From: Acidobacteria bacterium RIFCSPLOWO2_12_FULL_68_19
GTDB lineage: Bacteria; Acidobacteriota; Vicinamibacteria; Vicinamibacterales; UBA2999
Direction of reading: 5' to 3'
DNA: 64,000 bases
NCBI GenBank assembly: GCA_001767525.1
Contig: MELF01000008.1
Span: 68,748-132,747 of the forward strand
Position numbers and translations under genes: made by a program. Below, in pieces: positions 1 to 8,999 of this stretch (positions are counted from its first letter, which is position 1; each line of letters opens with the position of its first letter). Below the pieces are notes generated by a model. That model searched no databases, was not told the origin of the DNA, and saw only the letters and a list, made by a program, of their open reading frames with translations.

Positions 1-2530
1 GCAGCAGCAGATCGAGGGGCTCGAGGCCGATGTCGAGGCCGCGCGCGCCCGGGTGTTCGCCGTCCTGAATTCGGCAACCGCGCTGCGCCACGCGATGGAG
101 CACGCGGCGGCGCAGCGGGACCGCGTGGCGGCGACGCTGGCCAAGCTCGACGTCGAGACCGACGACCTCCGCCGCGAAACCGAGACCGCCGGCGCCGATC
201 TGGAGTCGGCGCGCGAAGCGCTCTTGCGCGGGCGGTCGGCGCTCGAGGGGTGTGCCGTCGAGATCGCGACGCGGGAGTCGGAGCTCGTGGCGGCCCGGGC
301 GCGGCAGGAGAGCCGTGCCCGGGCGCTGCGCGAGCGCGAACAGTAACTGGCGCGCGCCGAGGCGCGGCTGGCGTCGCTCGTCGAGCTGGAGGCGAGCCGC
401 GCCGAGTTCGGCGACGCGGCCCGGATGGTGCTCGTGCAGGCGAACGGCCGCGTGGGGCAGCAGGGCGCGGTCGCCGACTACCTCGAGGTCGATCGGCCGT
501 ACGAGTGCGCGGTCGAGGCGTGCCTGGGCGATCTGCTCCAGTGCGTCGTCGTCGAGCGGCACGATCAGGCGGCGTCGGGCGTGGCACTCGTCCGCGAACA
601 TGACGCCGGACGCTGCGGCTTCGTCGTCATCGATCCGGCATCGAACGGCTATCACCCGCACGAGCCGATTCGCATGGCGGGCATTGTCCCGATCTCGGAG
701 GTGCTGCGGGTCAGCGGGCCGCACGCCTCCACGATCCGGAAGGTGATTCCCGAGGCCTATATCGCGGATTCGTTCGACCGGGCGGTGGCGGCCTCGCGCC
801 AGACACTGGCGCCGGTGGCGACCCTCGAAGGGGACGTGCTGCGCGGGTCCCATCTCGTGTGGGGCGGAGCGAAGGCCGAGGCGCGGGGTATCTTTGCCAC
901 GCGGCGGGACATCAAGGACCTACGGGTCCAGAGTGCCGCGTGGCGGGAGAATCTGGCCCGCGCGGCCGAGGAGACCGCCCGTCTCGACCTGGCGATTGCC
1001 GAGGCGACGAGCGCGGTGGCCGCGCTCACCGCCGAGCGCCACCGGCAGGAGATGGCCATCGTCGCGCACGAGGGGCACGTCGAGCGTGCCTCGGTGGACG
1101 CCGACCGGCTGGCGCGCAAAGCCGACGTGATCGGGCTGGAACGCCGGCAAGCCGAGCAAGAGCGCGCGGCGCTCGACGGGCGGTACGCCGAGGCGGAGAC
1201 GGCGATCGGCCGCCTGTACGAAGACCAGCGCCGGGCCGAAGCCGCGCTGTCGGAGGCGCAGGCAGACCTCATGTCCGCGCGCGACGCGGTGGAGGCGCTG
1301 AGCGCCAGCTCTGCCGAAGCGCGGGCGGCGCATGCCGCGATGATCGAGCGGGCCGCCGCCGTCGCCGCGGAGGTGCTGCGGCTGGAAGAGGCGGCCGACG
1401 ACGTGGAGCAGCGGATCGCGGCGCGGGCCGCCGAGCTCGATCTGGCGCGGACTCGGCGCGAGGCGCTGCTGCAGGCGGTGACCGAGGGCGGCCGGGCGCT
1501 CGACCAGGACATCCGCACGCTCGAAACCCTGCGCGATGATGTCCGCCAGGCCGACGAGGCGGTCGCCGACGTGCGCGGGCGGGTTGACGCGCAGGACGCC
1601 GCCATCCGGCAGGCGCGGCAGTCGCTGGAGGACGTCCGCGCGCAGGCCGGCGACCTCGATGTGGCGCGCGCGACGGCGGAAAGTGATCGTGCGCATCTGG
1701 CCCAGCTCTCGGTCGAGACCACGCAGTGCACGCTCGACCAGGTGATGGCCGACGTCGAGCAACTGGAGCAGGCGGGTGAGGCGACGCCGGATGCGGCGGC
1801 CATCACGGCGGAGGAGCCGGACCTCGACGTCGAGGAGGGCGAGGCCGAGGCGGGGACGTCACCAGCGGCGGCCGCGGCGGCCGCGGTGATGACCGCAGAG
1901 GAGGCGATCGCGGCACTCAAGGCAAAGGTCGAGCGGCTCGGCCCCGTGAACATGATGGCGATCGAGCAGTTCGACGAGCTCGAGACCCGCCACACGTTCC
2001 TGACGACGCAGCGCAAGGATCTGATCGATTCGATTGCCCAGACGACCGACACGATCAGGCGCATCGACGAGACCTCGACGCGGCGCTTCAACGAGGCGTT
2101 CGCGGCCATCCAGCTGAATTTTCAGGAGACGTTCGGCACCCTCTTCGGCGGCGGCCGCGCCGGCCTGGCGCTCATCGACGAGAACGACCCGCTCGAGAGC
2201 GGCATCGACATCGTCGCCTCGCCGCCAGGCAAGCGCCTGCAGAACGTCCAGTTGCTGTCCGGTGGAGAGAAGGCGCTGACGGCGATCGCGCTGATGTTCG
2301 CAATCTTCAAGTACAAGCCGAGCCCCTTCTGCCTCCTCGACGAGATCGACGCGCCGCTCGACGACGCCAACGTCGGCCGGTTCGTGGAGATGCTGCAGGG
2401 GATGCTCGACCGCACGCAGTTCATCCTGATCACGCACAACCGGCGCACCATGGAGATTGCCAACCGGCTCTACGGCGTGACGATGGAGGAGCCGGGCGTC
2501 TCGAAGCTGATCTCCGTCCAATTGAACTGA
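1..2530 (+). CDS. smc: Chromosome partition protein SMC, 3' part, with an in-frame stop
   Basis: This is the C-terminal two thirds of the SMC ATPase, which organises and segregates the chromosome with ScpA/ScpB. The gene is open from the window edge, so its N-terminal head lies outside. In order, the sequence shows the end of the first coiled coil, a hinge domain (roughly 425-820, with GQQGAVADYLEVDRPYE), a long Ala/Glu/Arg-rich second coiled coil, and the C-terminal head with the ABC signature LLSGGEK (near 2250) and the Walker B region FCLLDEIDAPLDDANV. A TAA at 344-346 lies in the same frame on both sides: upstream ends REREQ and downstream resumes LARAEARLASL without any shift. One substitution (GAA or CAA to TAA) would explain it. 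It is either a sequencing error or a real nonsense mutation in a normally important gene. Confidence 0.93.
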
Positions 2531-2563
2531 TCGTTCGGACCGTTCGGCCCGACCGAGAATGTC

Positions 2564-3793
2564 GTGAACGAAGACAAAGCCGCCCGGTACCATCGTCGTC
2601 GCCGCCGCGCCGCGCTCTGTGGGACCGCGTCGGGAGCGCTCCTGCTCGGGCTCCTGGTCGTCACCGGCTGGTCCGCCGCGTTGCGCGACGCCGCCGCGGC
2701 GTTCGGGGGAGAGTCCCTCGTCCTCACGCTCGTCGTCTACGTCGTGCTGCTGGCGCTGCTCGGCGAGGCGGTCCAGCTCCCGCTCGCGTTCTATCAGGGC
2801 GTGACGCTCGAGCGCCGGTACGGCCTGTCAAAGGAGACCACCGCGCGCTGGTGGCTGGACCGGGTCAAGGCCGGCGGCCTCGCCCTGGTCTTTGCGGTCG
2901 GCGGCGCGCTCCTCGTCTGGGGGTTGTTGCGCTGGGATCCCGAGCGCTGGTGGCTCACTACGGCCCTCTGTTTCGGGATCGTGCTGGTCGTCCTCGCCCA
3001 GCTCGCGCCGGTGCTGCTCCTGCCGCTGTTCTACCGGTTCGAGCCGCTCGAGCGCCCCGCCCTCGCCTCGCGGCTCGCGGCGCTTGCCGGGCGAGCCGGC
3101 GCGCGGATCGCCGGCGTCTTTGAGTGGCAGATCGGCGATCGCACGCGCAAGGCCAATGCGGCGCTCGCCGGAATCGGCCGGACCCGGCGGATCCTGCTGT
3201 CGGACACGCTGCTCGCCGAGCACTCCGACGACGAGATCGAGGTGGTGCTGGCGCACGAGCTGGCGCACCACGTGCACCGCGACATCTGGAAGGCGATCGC
3301 CTTCGAGGGCGTCCTGCTCGTGCTCGGATTCCATCTCGCGGACCGCGTCCTCGAGGCGTCCGTCGGCCGCTTCGGCATCGTCGCCAAGGACGACGTGGCC
3401 GGGCTGCCGCTGCTGCTGCTCGCCGGCGGCGCCGTGTCGCTCGTGCTCCTGCCGGCGGCCAACGCCGTGTCCCGCGCGCACGAACGCCGGGCGGATCGGT
3501 ACGCCCTCGAGATGACCCGCAACGCGGCGGCATTCGTCAGCGCGATGCGCCGGCTGGCGGCGCAGAATCTCGCCGAGGAACGGCCGTCCCGTCTGGTCGA
3601 GATCCTGTTCCATTCGCATCCCTCCACCGCCGCGAGGGTCGCGGCCGCGCGCCTCTGGGAGGCCACGAATCGGTTGGATCAAGATCTACACGACGCAGGA
3701 CTTCGTCGGGCCGACCTACATGTGGAAGCCCGACGCGACGCTGGTCGCGAGCCCTTCGCTGACGAGCGAGGAAGTCGACGCCATCGTCGATGA
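2564..3793 (+). CDS. M48 family (Ste24/CAAX-protease-like) membrane metalloprotease with aberrant C-terminus
   Basis: This is an integral membrane zinc protease of the M48 family, resembling Ste24-type CAAX proteases in layout. It has hydrophobic segments near residues 20-40, 45-70, 105-130 and 135-160, then the zinc motif HELAHH (H231, E232, H235), two more hydrophobic stretches, and a downstream SRAHERRADRYA motif whose Glu (about 307) is the likely third zinc ligand. The typical M48 ending SHPSTAARVAAARLWEA is reached near base 3670. The remaining 40 or so residues are highly charged and unlike the family, because the frame runs over the 5' edge of an amidohydrolase remnant in another frame. 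The start is GTG, 34 bases after the smc stop. The natural stop codon was probably lost by deletion or recombination, so the last 40 residues are likely junk. Confidence 0.85.
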   Translation: MNEDKAARYHRRRRRAALCGTASGALLLGLLVVTGWSAALRDAAAAFGGESLVLTLVVYVVLLALLGEAVQLPLAFYQGVTLERRYGLSKETTARWWLDRVKAGGLALVFAVGGALLVWGLLRWDPERWWLTTALCFGIVLVVLAQLAPVLLLPLFYRFEPLERPALASRLAALAGRAGARIAGVFEWQIGDRTRKANAALAGIGRTRRILLSDTLLAEHSDDEIEVVLAHELAHHVHRDIWKAIAFEGVLLVLGFHLADRVLEASVGRFGIVAKDDVAGLPLLLLAGGAVSLVLLPAANAVSRAHERRADRYALEMTRNAAAFVSAMRRLAAQNLAEERPSRLVEILFHSHPSTAARVAAARLWEATNRLDQDLHDAGLRRADLHVEARRDAGREPFADERGSRRHRR

Positions 3794-4081
3794 AGCCCAT
3801 CGCCTCGGCCTCGAGGTGGCGTACCATACGTACGGCGGAGAAGGGATGGCCAGTTGTCTCGACGCCGGCGTCGATGCGCCGAACCATCTGCTGCAGCTCG
3901 ACGAGAACGGTGTGACGATCCTCCTCCAGAAGAAGCTGCCGTTCGTCGTCACGCTGGACGACCTCATCGCGCTGGAGAAAGGCGACCTCGAGGCATGGAA
4001 CGGGTGAGGTTCGTCATGAAGGGTGGGCGCGTCTACAGGGACGAGATCGCGTCCCCGGTGCCCGCCCCTGTTTCGCGCTAG
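3672..4081 (+). pseudogene. Remnant of an imidazolonepropionase-like amidohydrolase
   Basis: Only the C-terminal third of an amidohydrolase is recognisable. One frame reads WIKIYTTQDFVGP, then EEVDAIVDEAHRLGLEVAYH and GVDAPNHLLQLDENG, up to KGDLEAWNG and a stop at 4007. The normal protein end, ERVRFVMKGGRVYRDE, follows at once in a different frame and stops at 4081. In related enzymes a longer stretch separates these two blocks, so I infer an internal deletion with a frameshift. The 5' side is cut where the preceding M48 gene overruns. Signal peptide and N-terminal metal ligands are missing. It cannot encode an active enzyme. Confidence 0.8.
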
Positions 4082-4090
4082 GTCGAGCCG

Positions 4091-4582
4091 ATGTTCTCGA
4101 TGCGGCCGATTGGCGTCGCCTACACCCCCTACACCGAGACGGACGGCGTTCCCAAGGGGCTTGGCGCGGCGCACCAGGCCGAGGGCGTCCTGGAGCTGGC
4201 GCCCGAGTACGAACCCGGCCTCACGGATATCGAGGGGTTCTCTCACCTCTACGTGATCTGGGTGTTCGATCGCGTCGAGGGGTACGACCTGATCGCCTCG
4301 CCTCCCAGTGACACCCGGACGCATGGGGTCTTTGCCACGCGGTCGCCGCGCCGCCCGAACGCGATTGGCCTCACCGTCGTCGAACTGCTCGGCCGCGAGG
4401 GGCGGCGCCTGCAGGTGCGCGGCGTCGACATGCTCGACCGAACGCCGATCCTCGACATCAAGCCCTACCTGAGCAGCGTGCCCGAGAGCGAGCTCAGGCG
4501 CGGGTGGCTGGCCGAAGCAGAGGCGCGGGCGGCCGGGTCCGACCGCGACCGCGACCCTGGCAGCGGGCGGACGTTGGGCTAG
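4091..4582 (+). CDS. trmO: tRNA (adenine(37)-N6)-methyltransferase TrmO
   Basis: TrmO (formerly TsaA/YaeB) transfers a methyl group from S-adenosylmethionine to the N6-threonylcarbamoyladenosine at position 37 of ANN-decoding tRNAs. The 163-residue protein carries the family signatures IEGFSHLYVIWVFDRVEGYD, HGVFATRSPRRPNAIGLTVV and DMLDRTPILDIKPYL in the right order. It is a single TsaA beta-barrel domain without the C-terminal extension found in longer homologues. The gene starts 9 bases after the decayed amidohydrolase and stands alone. Identification rests on strong motif matches. Confidence 0.93.
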   Translation: MFSMRPIGVAYTPYTETDGVPKGLGAAHQAEGVLELAPEYEPGLTDIEGFSHLYVIWVFDRVEGYDLIASPPSDTRTHGVFATRSPRRPNAIGLTVVELLGREGRRLQVRGVDMLDRTPILDIKPYLSSVPESELRRGWLAEAEARAAGSDRDRDPGSGRTLG

Positions 4583-4614
4583 AATCGGCGCCATGATCCA
4601 TCGACCGTTCGACC

Positions 4615-4668
4615 AACCAGCCAAGGGGCTCCGCCCCTTGATATCCCCGCGGAACCCCTTGGCTGGTT
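4615..4668. repeat. Nested palindrome: 14-bp outer arms, inner GC-rich hairpin
   Basis: Perfect 14-base arms (AACCAGCCAAGGGG at 4615-4628 and its complement at 4655-4668) enclose a second hairpin, AAGGGGC-TCC-GCCCCTT, that shares bases with the left arm. The two folds are mutually exclusive. It lies between trmO and the start of the next operon. Just downstream (about 4805-4830) is another small inverted repeat, CACCCC...GGGGTG, ending at the next start codon. Confidence 0.7.
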
Positions 4669-4829
4669 GCCAGTATCTTCTGCCGCGCTTCGCGCGGCTA
4701 GGACCGCGATGCGGGCGGACGCAACGAGTACGACATTCGCGTTCCGGGCCGCATAGCGGTCCAAGGATCGCCCCGAGCGGGGCCGAGGGACGAGGACCTC
4801 GGAGTCACCCCGAGCCCGGTCGAGGGGTG

Positions 4830-5726
4830 ATGTCGAGACGAACGATGCTGGCGGCCCCGGCGGCGCTCCTGCTGGCTCGCGCCGTGTCGGCCCAGGGAGG
4901 GAAGATGACACTCGCCCTGCACCAGAACACCTCCGCGGGCGCAGGGTACCGCGGCTCGCTCGAGGGCTGGGCAAAGGCGGGCATCCGGCAGGTCGAAGTC
5001 ACGAGCGCGCTGCTCGACGAGTTCCTGACGACCGATTCGCTGGCGGCCGCGCGCCGGGTGATCACGGACAACGGTCTGACGCCGGTGTCCGGTGCGTGCG
5101 GGGTGACCGGCATCTTCGAGCCGAACCCCGGCCGCGCCGCCGCGCTGGAGAGCTTCAGGAAGCGCTGCGGGCAGTTCCGGGAGCTCGGGTGCACGCGGAT
5201 CTACTCGCCGACGACCGCGACCGGGACGTTCACGGCGGACGACTACAAGCGCGGCGCCGAGAACATGCGCGAGGTGGCGGACATCGCGCGCGGCTCCGGT
5301 CTGACGATGATGGCGGAGGCGGTGCGGGCCTCGACGTTCGTTTCGACGCTGCCGACGCTGCTGCGGATGACGCGCGAGGCGAACCACCCGAACATGGCGC
5401 CGCTCTTCGACTTCTATCACTTCTACTCCGGTCTCAGTAAGCTCGAGGACCTGGACCTGGTTCGCCCGGGGGAGATCGGCCACGTCCACTTCCAGGACGT
5501 CCCCGACCTCCCGCGCGAGCTGCTCGACAACACCACGCGGATCATTCCGGGCGACGGCGTGGCGCCGCTCACCCAGATTCTGCGCACACTGGCCGAGAAG
5601 CAGTACGCCGGGCCGCTCTCGGTGGAGCTGTTCCTGCCGCAGTTCCAGAAAGGCGATCCGTACGAGGTAGCCCGCGAGATCCGACAGAAGGCAGAGGCGG
5701 TCATGCGCCGGGCGCGCGTGATGTGA
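4830..5726 (+). CDS. Exported sugar phosphate isomerase/epimerase-like TIM-barrel protein
   Basis: This is a 298-residue protein of the AP-endonuclease-2/xylose-isomerase-like TIM-barrel family. It opens with an export signal (MSRRTMLAAPAALLLARAVSA, Tat-like SRR), then strand motifs LALHQNTS, IRQVEVTSALLDE, MMAEAVRAST, PLFDFYHFYSG and IGHVHFQDVPD. The last contains the His and Asp/Glu residues typical of the metal site. The start was chosen at the ATG at 4830 because the coding signal and signal peptide begin there and GAGGGG lies just upstream; the frame is open further upstream only through repeat DNA. It heads a tight run of five genes for exported proteins on the same strand. The substrate cannot be told from sequence. 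Confidence 0.8.
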   Translation: MSRRTMLAAPAALLLARAVSAQGGKMTLALHQNTSAGAGYRGSLEGWAKAGIRQVEVTSALLDEFLTTDSLAAARRVITDNGLTPVSGACGVTGIFEPNPGRAAALESFRKRCGQFRELGCTRIYSPTTATGTFTADDYKRGAENMREVADIARGSGLTMMAEAVRASTFVSTLPTLLRMTREANHPNMAPLFDFYHFYSGLSKLEDLDLVRPGEIGHVHFQDVPDLPRELLDNTTRIIPGDGVAPLTQILRTLAEKQYAGPLSVELFLPQFQKGDPYEVAREIRQKAEAVMRRARVM

Positions 5727-5740
5727 GAAGGAGACTTCCG

Positions 5741-6220
5741 ATGAGGCATCTGACCAGATCCGCCGCGCTCACGCTCGGCTCGATGGTTCTTGGCGTCCTG
5801 GTGGCGGCCGGCGCGGCCGTATCCGGGCAGCAGCCGGCCAATCCGCTGGTGGGGGCGTGGCGCGTCACCGAGTTCAGCAACAGGAACGGCACGATTCCCA
5901 ATCCGCAGCCCGGGCTCTATGTCTTCACGCGTCAGCACTACAGCTTCGGGCGTATTCAGGGCACCGAGCCGCTGCCCGACTATCCGTCGAACGACAAGGC
6001 GACACCTGCCCAGAAAGTGACGGCGTTCGACGCCCTGTACTTCAATTCCGGCACGTATACGGTCGCCGGGAACCGGTTGGCGACCATCGCGACGGTCGCC
6101 AAGAGCAGGTTCGCCATCGGCACGCCCGGAAACCAGTACGAGTTCACGATTTCCGGCAGTGTGCTCACGCTGACCGAGCGGTCGTCGGGCACCGTGCTGA
6201 AGCTGACCCGGATCGAATAG
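5741..6220 (+). CDS. Exported lipocalin-like domain protein
   Basis: The 159-residue protein has a Sec signal peptide (hydrophobic core ALTLGSMVLGVLVAAGAAV) and a mature part beginning near NPLVGAWRVTEF, which matches the lipocalin-like beta-barrel family in acidobacterial and related exported proteins (PGLYVFTRQHYSFGRI; later LTLTERSSGTVLKLTRIE). Such proteins are thought to bind small molecules. The start follows GAAGGAGA by 7 bases. It lies 14 bases after the isomerase-like gene, so co-transcription is likely. The ligand is unknown. Confidence 0.75.
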   Translation: MRHLTRSAALTLGSMVLGVLVAAGAAVSGQQPANPLVGAWRVTEFSNRNGTIPNPQPGLYVFTRQHYSFGRIQGTEPLPDYPSNDKATPAQKVTAFDALYFNSGTYTVAGNRLATIATVAKSRFAIGTPGNQYEFTISGSVLTLTERSSGTVLKLTRIE

Positions 6221-6235
6221 CAGAGGAGAACCTCC

Positions 6236-6700
6236 ATGCCTACCACCACCCCACGCTGGGCGCTCGTCGTCCTGGTCGCCTCGCTCGTGCTCGTCTGGAG
6301 AGCTGAGACCACTCAGGACGTCGCCGCGGCGCAGGCGCCGAAGCCGATCGTGATGACGCGCGTGTACACGGGCCCGGACGGGCTGAGCCACGCGGAACAG
6401 ATCGAGATGACGCTGGACGGCAACAACACGGAGATGATGAAGGCGACCGGCGTGCAGTTCAGCCGCCGCGCGCCGGGGCCGGTGAGCGACTGGCATGTGG
6501 GTCCGCGGCGGCAGTTCGTCATCACGCTCAGCGGCCGGGGCGAGCTGGTGATGGGCGACGGCACGAAGGTCGCGGTCGGTCCCGGGCACATCAACCTGAT
6601 CGAGGACACGACGGGCAAGGGGCATACCACCAGGAACGTCGGGCCCGACGACCGGATCGTCGTCACGATTCCGCTCGCCGATCGGGGCGCTACGCGCTGA
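6236..6700 (+). CDS. Exported cupin-fold protein
   Basis: This is a small 154-residue protein with an N-terminal signal or anchor (hydrophobic core WALVVLVASLVLVW) and a single cupin-type beta barrel: DWHVGPRRQFVITLSGRGEL, then GDGTKVAVGPGHINLIED and GKGHTTRNVGPDDRIVV. The spacing fits cupin motifs 1 and 2, but the metal-binding histidines are only partly present, so metal binding is uncertain. An AGAGGAGA ribosome binding site precedes the ATG. Neighbours on both sides are exported enzymes with gaps of about 10-15 bases, so it is probably an operon member. Confidence 0.75.
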   Translation: MPTTTPRWALVVLVASLVLVWRAETTQDVAAAQAPKPIVMTRVYTGPDGLSHAEQIEMTLDGNNTEMMKATGVQFSRRAPGPVSDWHVGPRRQFVITLSGRGELVMGDGTKVAVGPGHINLIEDTTGKGHTTRNVGPDDRIVVTIPLADRGATR

Positions 6701-6710
6701 GGAGGCCGCC

Positions 6711-7664
6711 ATGAGGACACTGGTTGCCGCGGCGATCGCTCTGCTCGTCCTGGGTGCCGCGACGGGCGCGTCCGCCCAGTCGTGGCGTCCACCCTCCGAC
6801 AAGGAGCGCTGTCCCTCGAAATGGGGCGCCGGCGACCAGCGCGGCGCCGCCAACCACATGAAGCCCGAGACGGTGCTGCGCGCCACGCGGCTCATCCGGA
6901 CCGGCCAGATCTTCGAGCTCGGGCGCCGTCTCGAGGCGTCGATGCCGATCCAGACCACCCGGACCTTCGAGCTGCACACCAAGCGGACCGCGCCGCCGGC
7001 CGGTTCGAACCGCCGCGGCAGCAACGAGGAGATCGTGCTGGCGGAAATCGGCCAGGTGGGCACGCAGTTCGACGGCTTCGCGCACCAGACGCACGGCGAC
7101 AGTCTCTACAACTGCGTGAAGCTCGACGACATCGCCACGCGGAACGGCTTCACCAAGCTCGGCATGGAGAACGTCGGCGCCCTCGTGACGCGGGGCGTGC
7201 TCGTCGACGTCGCCGCGCTCAAGGGCGTCGAGATGCTGCCCGACACCTACGAGATCACCGCGGCCGACCTGCAGGCCGCCCTGAAACGCCAGCAGCTCAC
7301 GCTGCAGCCGGGCGATGCCGTGATCGTCCACACCGGGTGGGGCCGGCTGTGGGGCAAGGAGAACGACCGGTACATGAGGGCGAATCCCGGACTCGGCGCC
7401 GCCGCGGCCGAGTGGCTGGCCGCGCAGGACCCGATGCTGGTCGGGGCCGACACGGCGCCGATCAACGTGACGCCGAACTCCGACCCGCAGGTCTCGAACC
7501 CGGTGCACCAGATCATGCTCGTCGTGTACGGCATTCATCTGCTGGAGAACCTGCGGCTCGACGAGTTGGCCGGGGCCAGGGCGTACGAGTTCGCGCTGGT
7601 GGTCGAGCCGCTCAAACTCGTGGGTGCGACCGGTTCGACGGTCGCCCCGATCGCCCTGCGATGA
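6711..7664 (+). CDS. Exported cyclase family protein (kynurenine-formamidase-like fold)
   Basis: This is a 317-residue protein with a clear signal peptide (MRTLVAAAIALLVLGAATGA) and a cyclase/KynB-type domain. The motif GTQFDGFAHQTHGD stands where the family has HxGTHxDAP-H metal-binding residues. PGDAVIVHTGWGRLW and the ending HQIMLVVYGIHLLENL are also characteristic. Members hydrolyse amide or ester bonds with a divalent metal; the substrate here is unknown. The second residue of the core motif is Gln rather than His, as in several long homologues of this subgroup. The stop codon overlaps the next start (ATGA), so the downstream serine hydrolase is translationally coupled. Confidence 0.85.
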   Translation: MRTLVAAAIALLVLGAATGASAQSWRPPSDKERCPSKWGAGDQRGAANHMKPETVLRATRLIRTGQIFELGRRLEASMPIQTTRTFELHTKRTAPPAGSNRRGSNEEIVLAEIGQVGTQFDGFAHQTHGDSLYNCVKLDDIATRNGFTKLGMENVGALVTRGVLVDVAALKGVEMLPDTYEITAADLQAALKRQQLTLQPGDAVIVHTGWGRLWGKENDRYMRANPGLGAAAAEWLAAQDPMLVGADTAPINVTPNSDPQVSNPVHQIMLVVYGIHLLENLRLDELAGARAYEFALVVEPLKLVGATGSTVAPIALR

Positions 7665-8950
7665 GAAAGGCGCCGGCGCTGCTCGCCGTCGTCCTCGTGG
7701 CCACCGCGGCGCTGGCCGCGCAGTCCGAGGAGGCGCGCCGATCGACGCTCCTCCCCGAGCGCCTGACCCGCGTCGACCAGGTGCTGCAGCAGTACGTCGA
7801 CGAGAACCGCATCGCCGGCGCGGTGGCGCTGGTCCTGCAGGACGGGCGCCCCGTCTACGAGCGGGCGGTCGGCTGGCGCGACAAGGAGGCGGGAGCGCGG
7901 ATGACCGCCGACACGATCTTCCGCATCGCCTCCCAGACCAAGGCGATCACGAGCACCGCCGTCCTCATGCTCGTGGAGGAAGGGAAGCTCGGCCTGAACG
8001 ATCCGGTCAGCCGCTTCCTCCCATCCTTTGCCAGGACGACCGTCGCCGTGCGCGGCGAGCCCGGCTCCGGCCCGCTCATCGGCAGCGGCGTGACGTTTCT
8101 GCCGGCGAAGCGGCCGATCACGATCCGCGATCTGCTGACCCACACCGCCGGCATCTCCTACGGGACCCAGACCGACGTTGCCGCGCTCTACGAGGCCAAC
8201 GGGCTCGGCCCGGCCGCCGGTTTGGGCTGGTACACCGCCGACAAGAACGAGCCGATCTGCGACACCATGGAGCGGCTCGGCACGCTCCCGTTCGTCGCGC
8301 AGCCCGGCGAGGCGTTCGTGTACGGCTACAACACGGACATCCTCGGCTGCGTGGTGGAGCGCGCGTCAGCGACGCCGCTTGACGAGTTCATCCGGACGCG
8401 CATCACCGGACCGCTGGGGATGCGTGACACGCACTTCTTCCTCCCTGCTGGCGAGCGCGCCCGGCTGGCGGCCGTGTACGGGAGCGGCGGCGACGGACGG
8501 ATCGTGCGGGCGCCGCAGGGATCGAAAGGGCAGGGCGACTACGTCGAGGGGCCGCGCCGGAGCTTTGCCGGCGGCGCCGGTCTGCTGTCGACCGCGCGCG
8601 ACTACGCGCGGTTCCTCGAAATGATCCGCAACGGCGGCGCGCTCGGCGGCCTCCGCCTCCTCTCGCCCCGGACGGTGCAGCTCATGACGACGAACCAGGT
8701 CGGAACGCTGCACTCGCCGAACGGGCTCGGGTTCGGTCTCGGCTTCCAGACCACGGACCGCTACGGCGCCAACGGCCTGGACGGCGTGGGCGCCTTCGGA
8801 TGGGGCGGCGCCTACGGGACGATGTACCGCGTCGATCCGCAGGCGCGGCTGACGATCCTCCTGATGACCCAGCTCGTCCCGAATGCGACCGACATCCGGG
8901 AGAAGTTCCCGACGCTGGTCTACCAGGCGCTCGTCGAGCCGGCGCACTGA
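7661..8950 (+). CDS. Exported serine hydrolase, beta-lactamase class C/esterase fold
   Basis: The 429-residue protein begins with a signal peptide (LLAVVLVATAALAAQ). It has the SxxK catalytic tetrad start S91-Q-T-K94 in IASQTKAITS, a second motif YGYNTDILG (Tyr221) and a GWGGAYGT stretch in the place of the third KTG/HxG motif. The family includes esterases, D-aminopeptidases and penicillin-binding-protein-like enzymes, and the third motif here favours an esterase over a lactamase. It is the last gene of the exported-protein run starting at 4830 and is followed by a hairpin. Confidence 0.85.
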   Translation: MRKAPALLAVVLVATAALAAQSEEARRSTLLPERLTRVDQVLQQYVDENRIAGAVALVLQDGRPVYERAVGWRDKEAGARMTADTIFRIASQTKAITSTAVLMLVEEGKLGLNDPVSRFLPSFARTTVAVRGEPGSGPLIGSGVTFLPAKRPITIRDLLTHTAGISYGTQTDVAALYEANGLGPAAGLGWYTADKNEPICDTMERLGTLPFVAQPGEAFVYGYNTDILGCVVERASATPLDEFIRTRITGPLGMRDTHFFLPAGERARLAAVYGSGGDGRIVRAPQGSKGQGDYVEGPRRSFAGGAGLLSTARDYARFLEMIRNGGALGGLRLLSPRTVQLMTTNQVGTLHSPNGLGFGLGFQTTDRYGANGLDGVGAFGWGGAYGTMYRVDPQARLTILLMTQLVPNATDIREKFPTLVYQALVEPAH

Positions 8951-8963
8951 GATCCGGCCGCCC

Positions 8964-8993
8964 GTCGGCTTCGCGCCGGGCGCCGAAGCCGAC
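8964..8993. terminator. Hairpin between convergent genes
   Basis: Ten-base perfect arms (GTCGGCTTCG and its complement) around a 10-base GC-rich loop lie between the serine hydrolase and the convergent cupredoxin gene. There is no clear T-run on either side, so it is a plausible but not classical bidirectional terminator. Confidence 0.5.
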
Positions 8994-8999
8994 CTCGGT

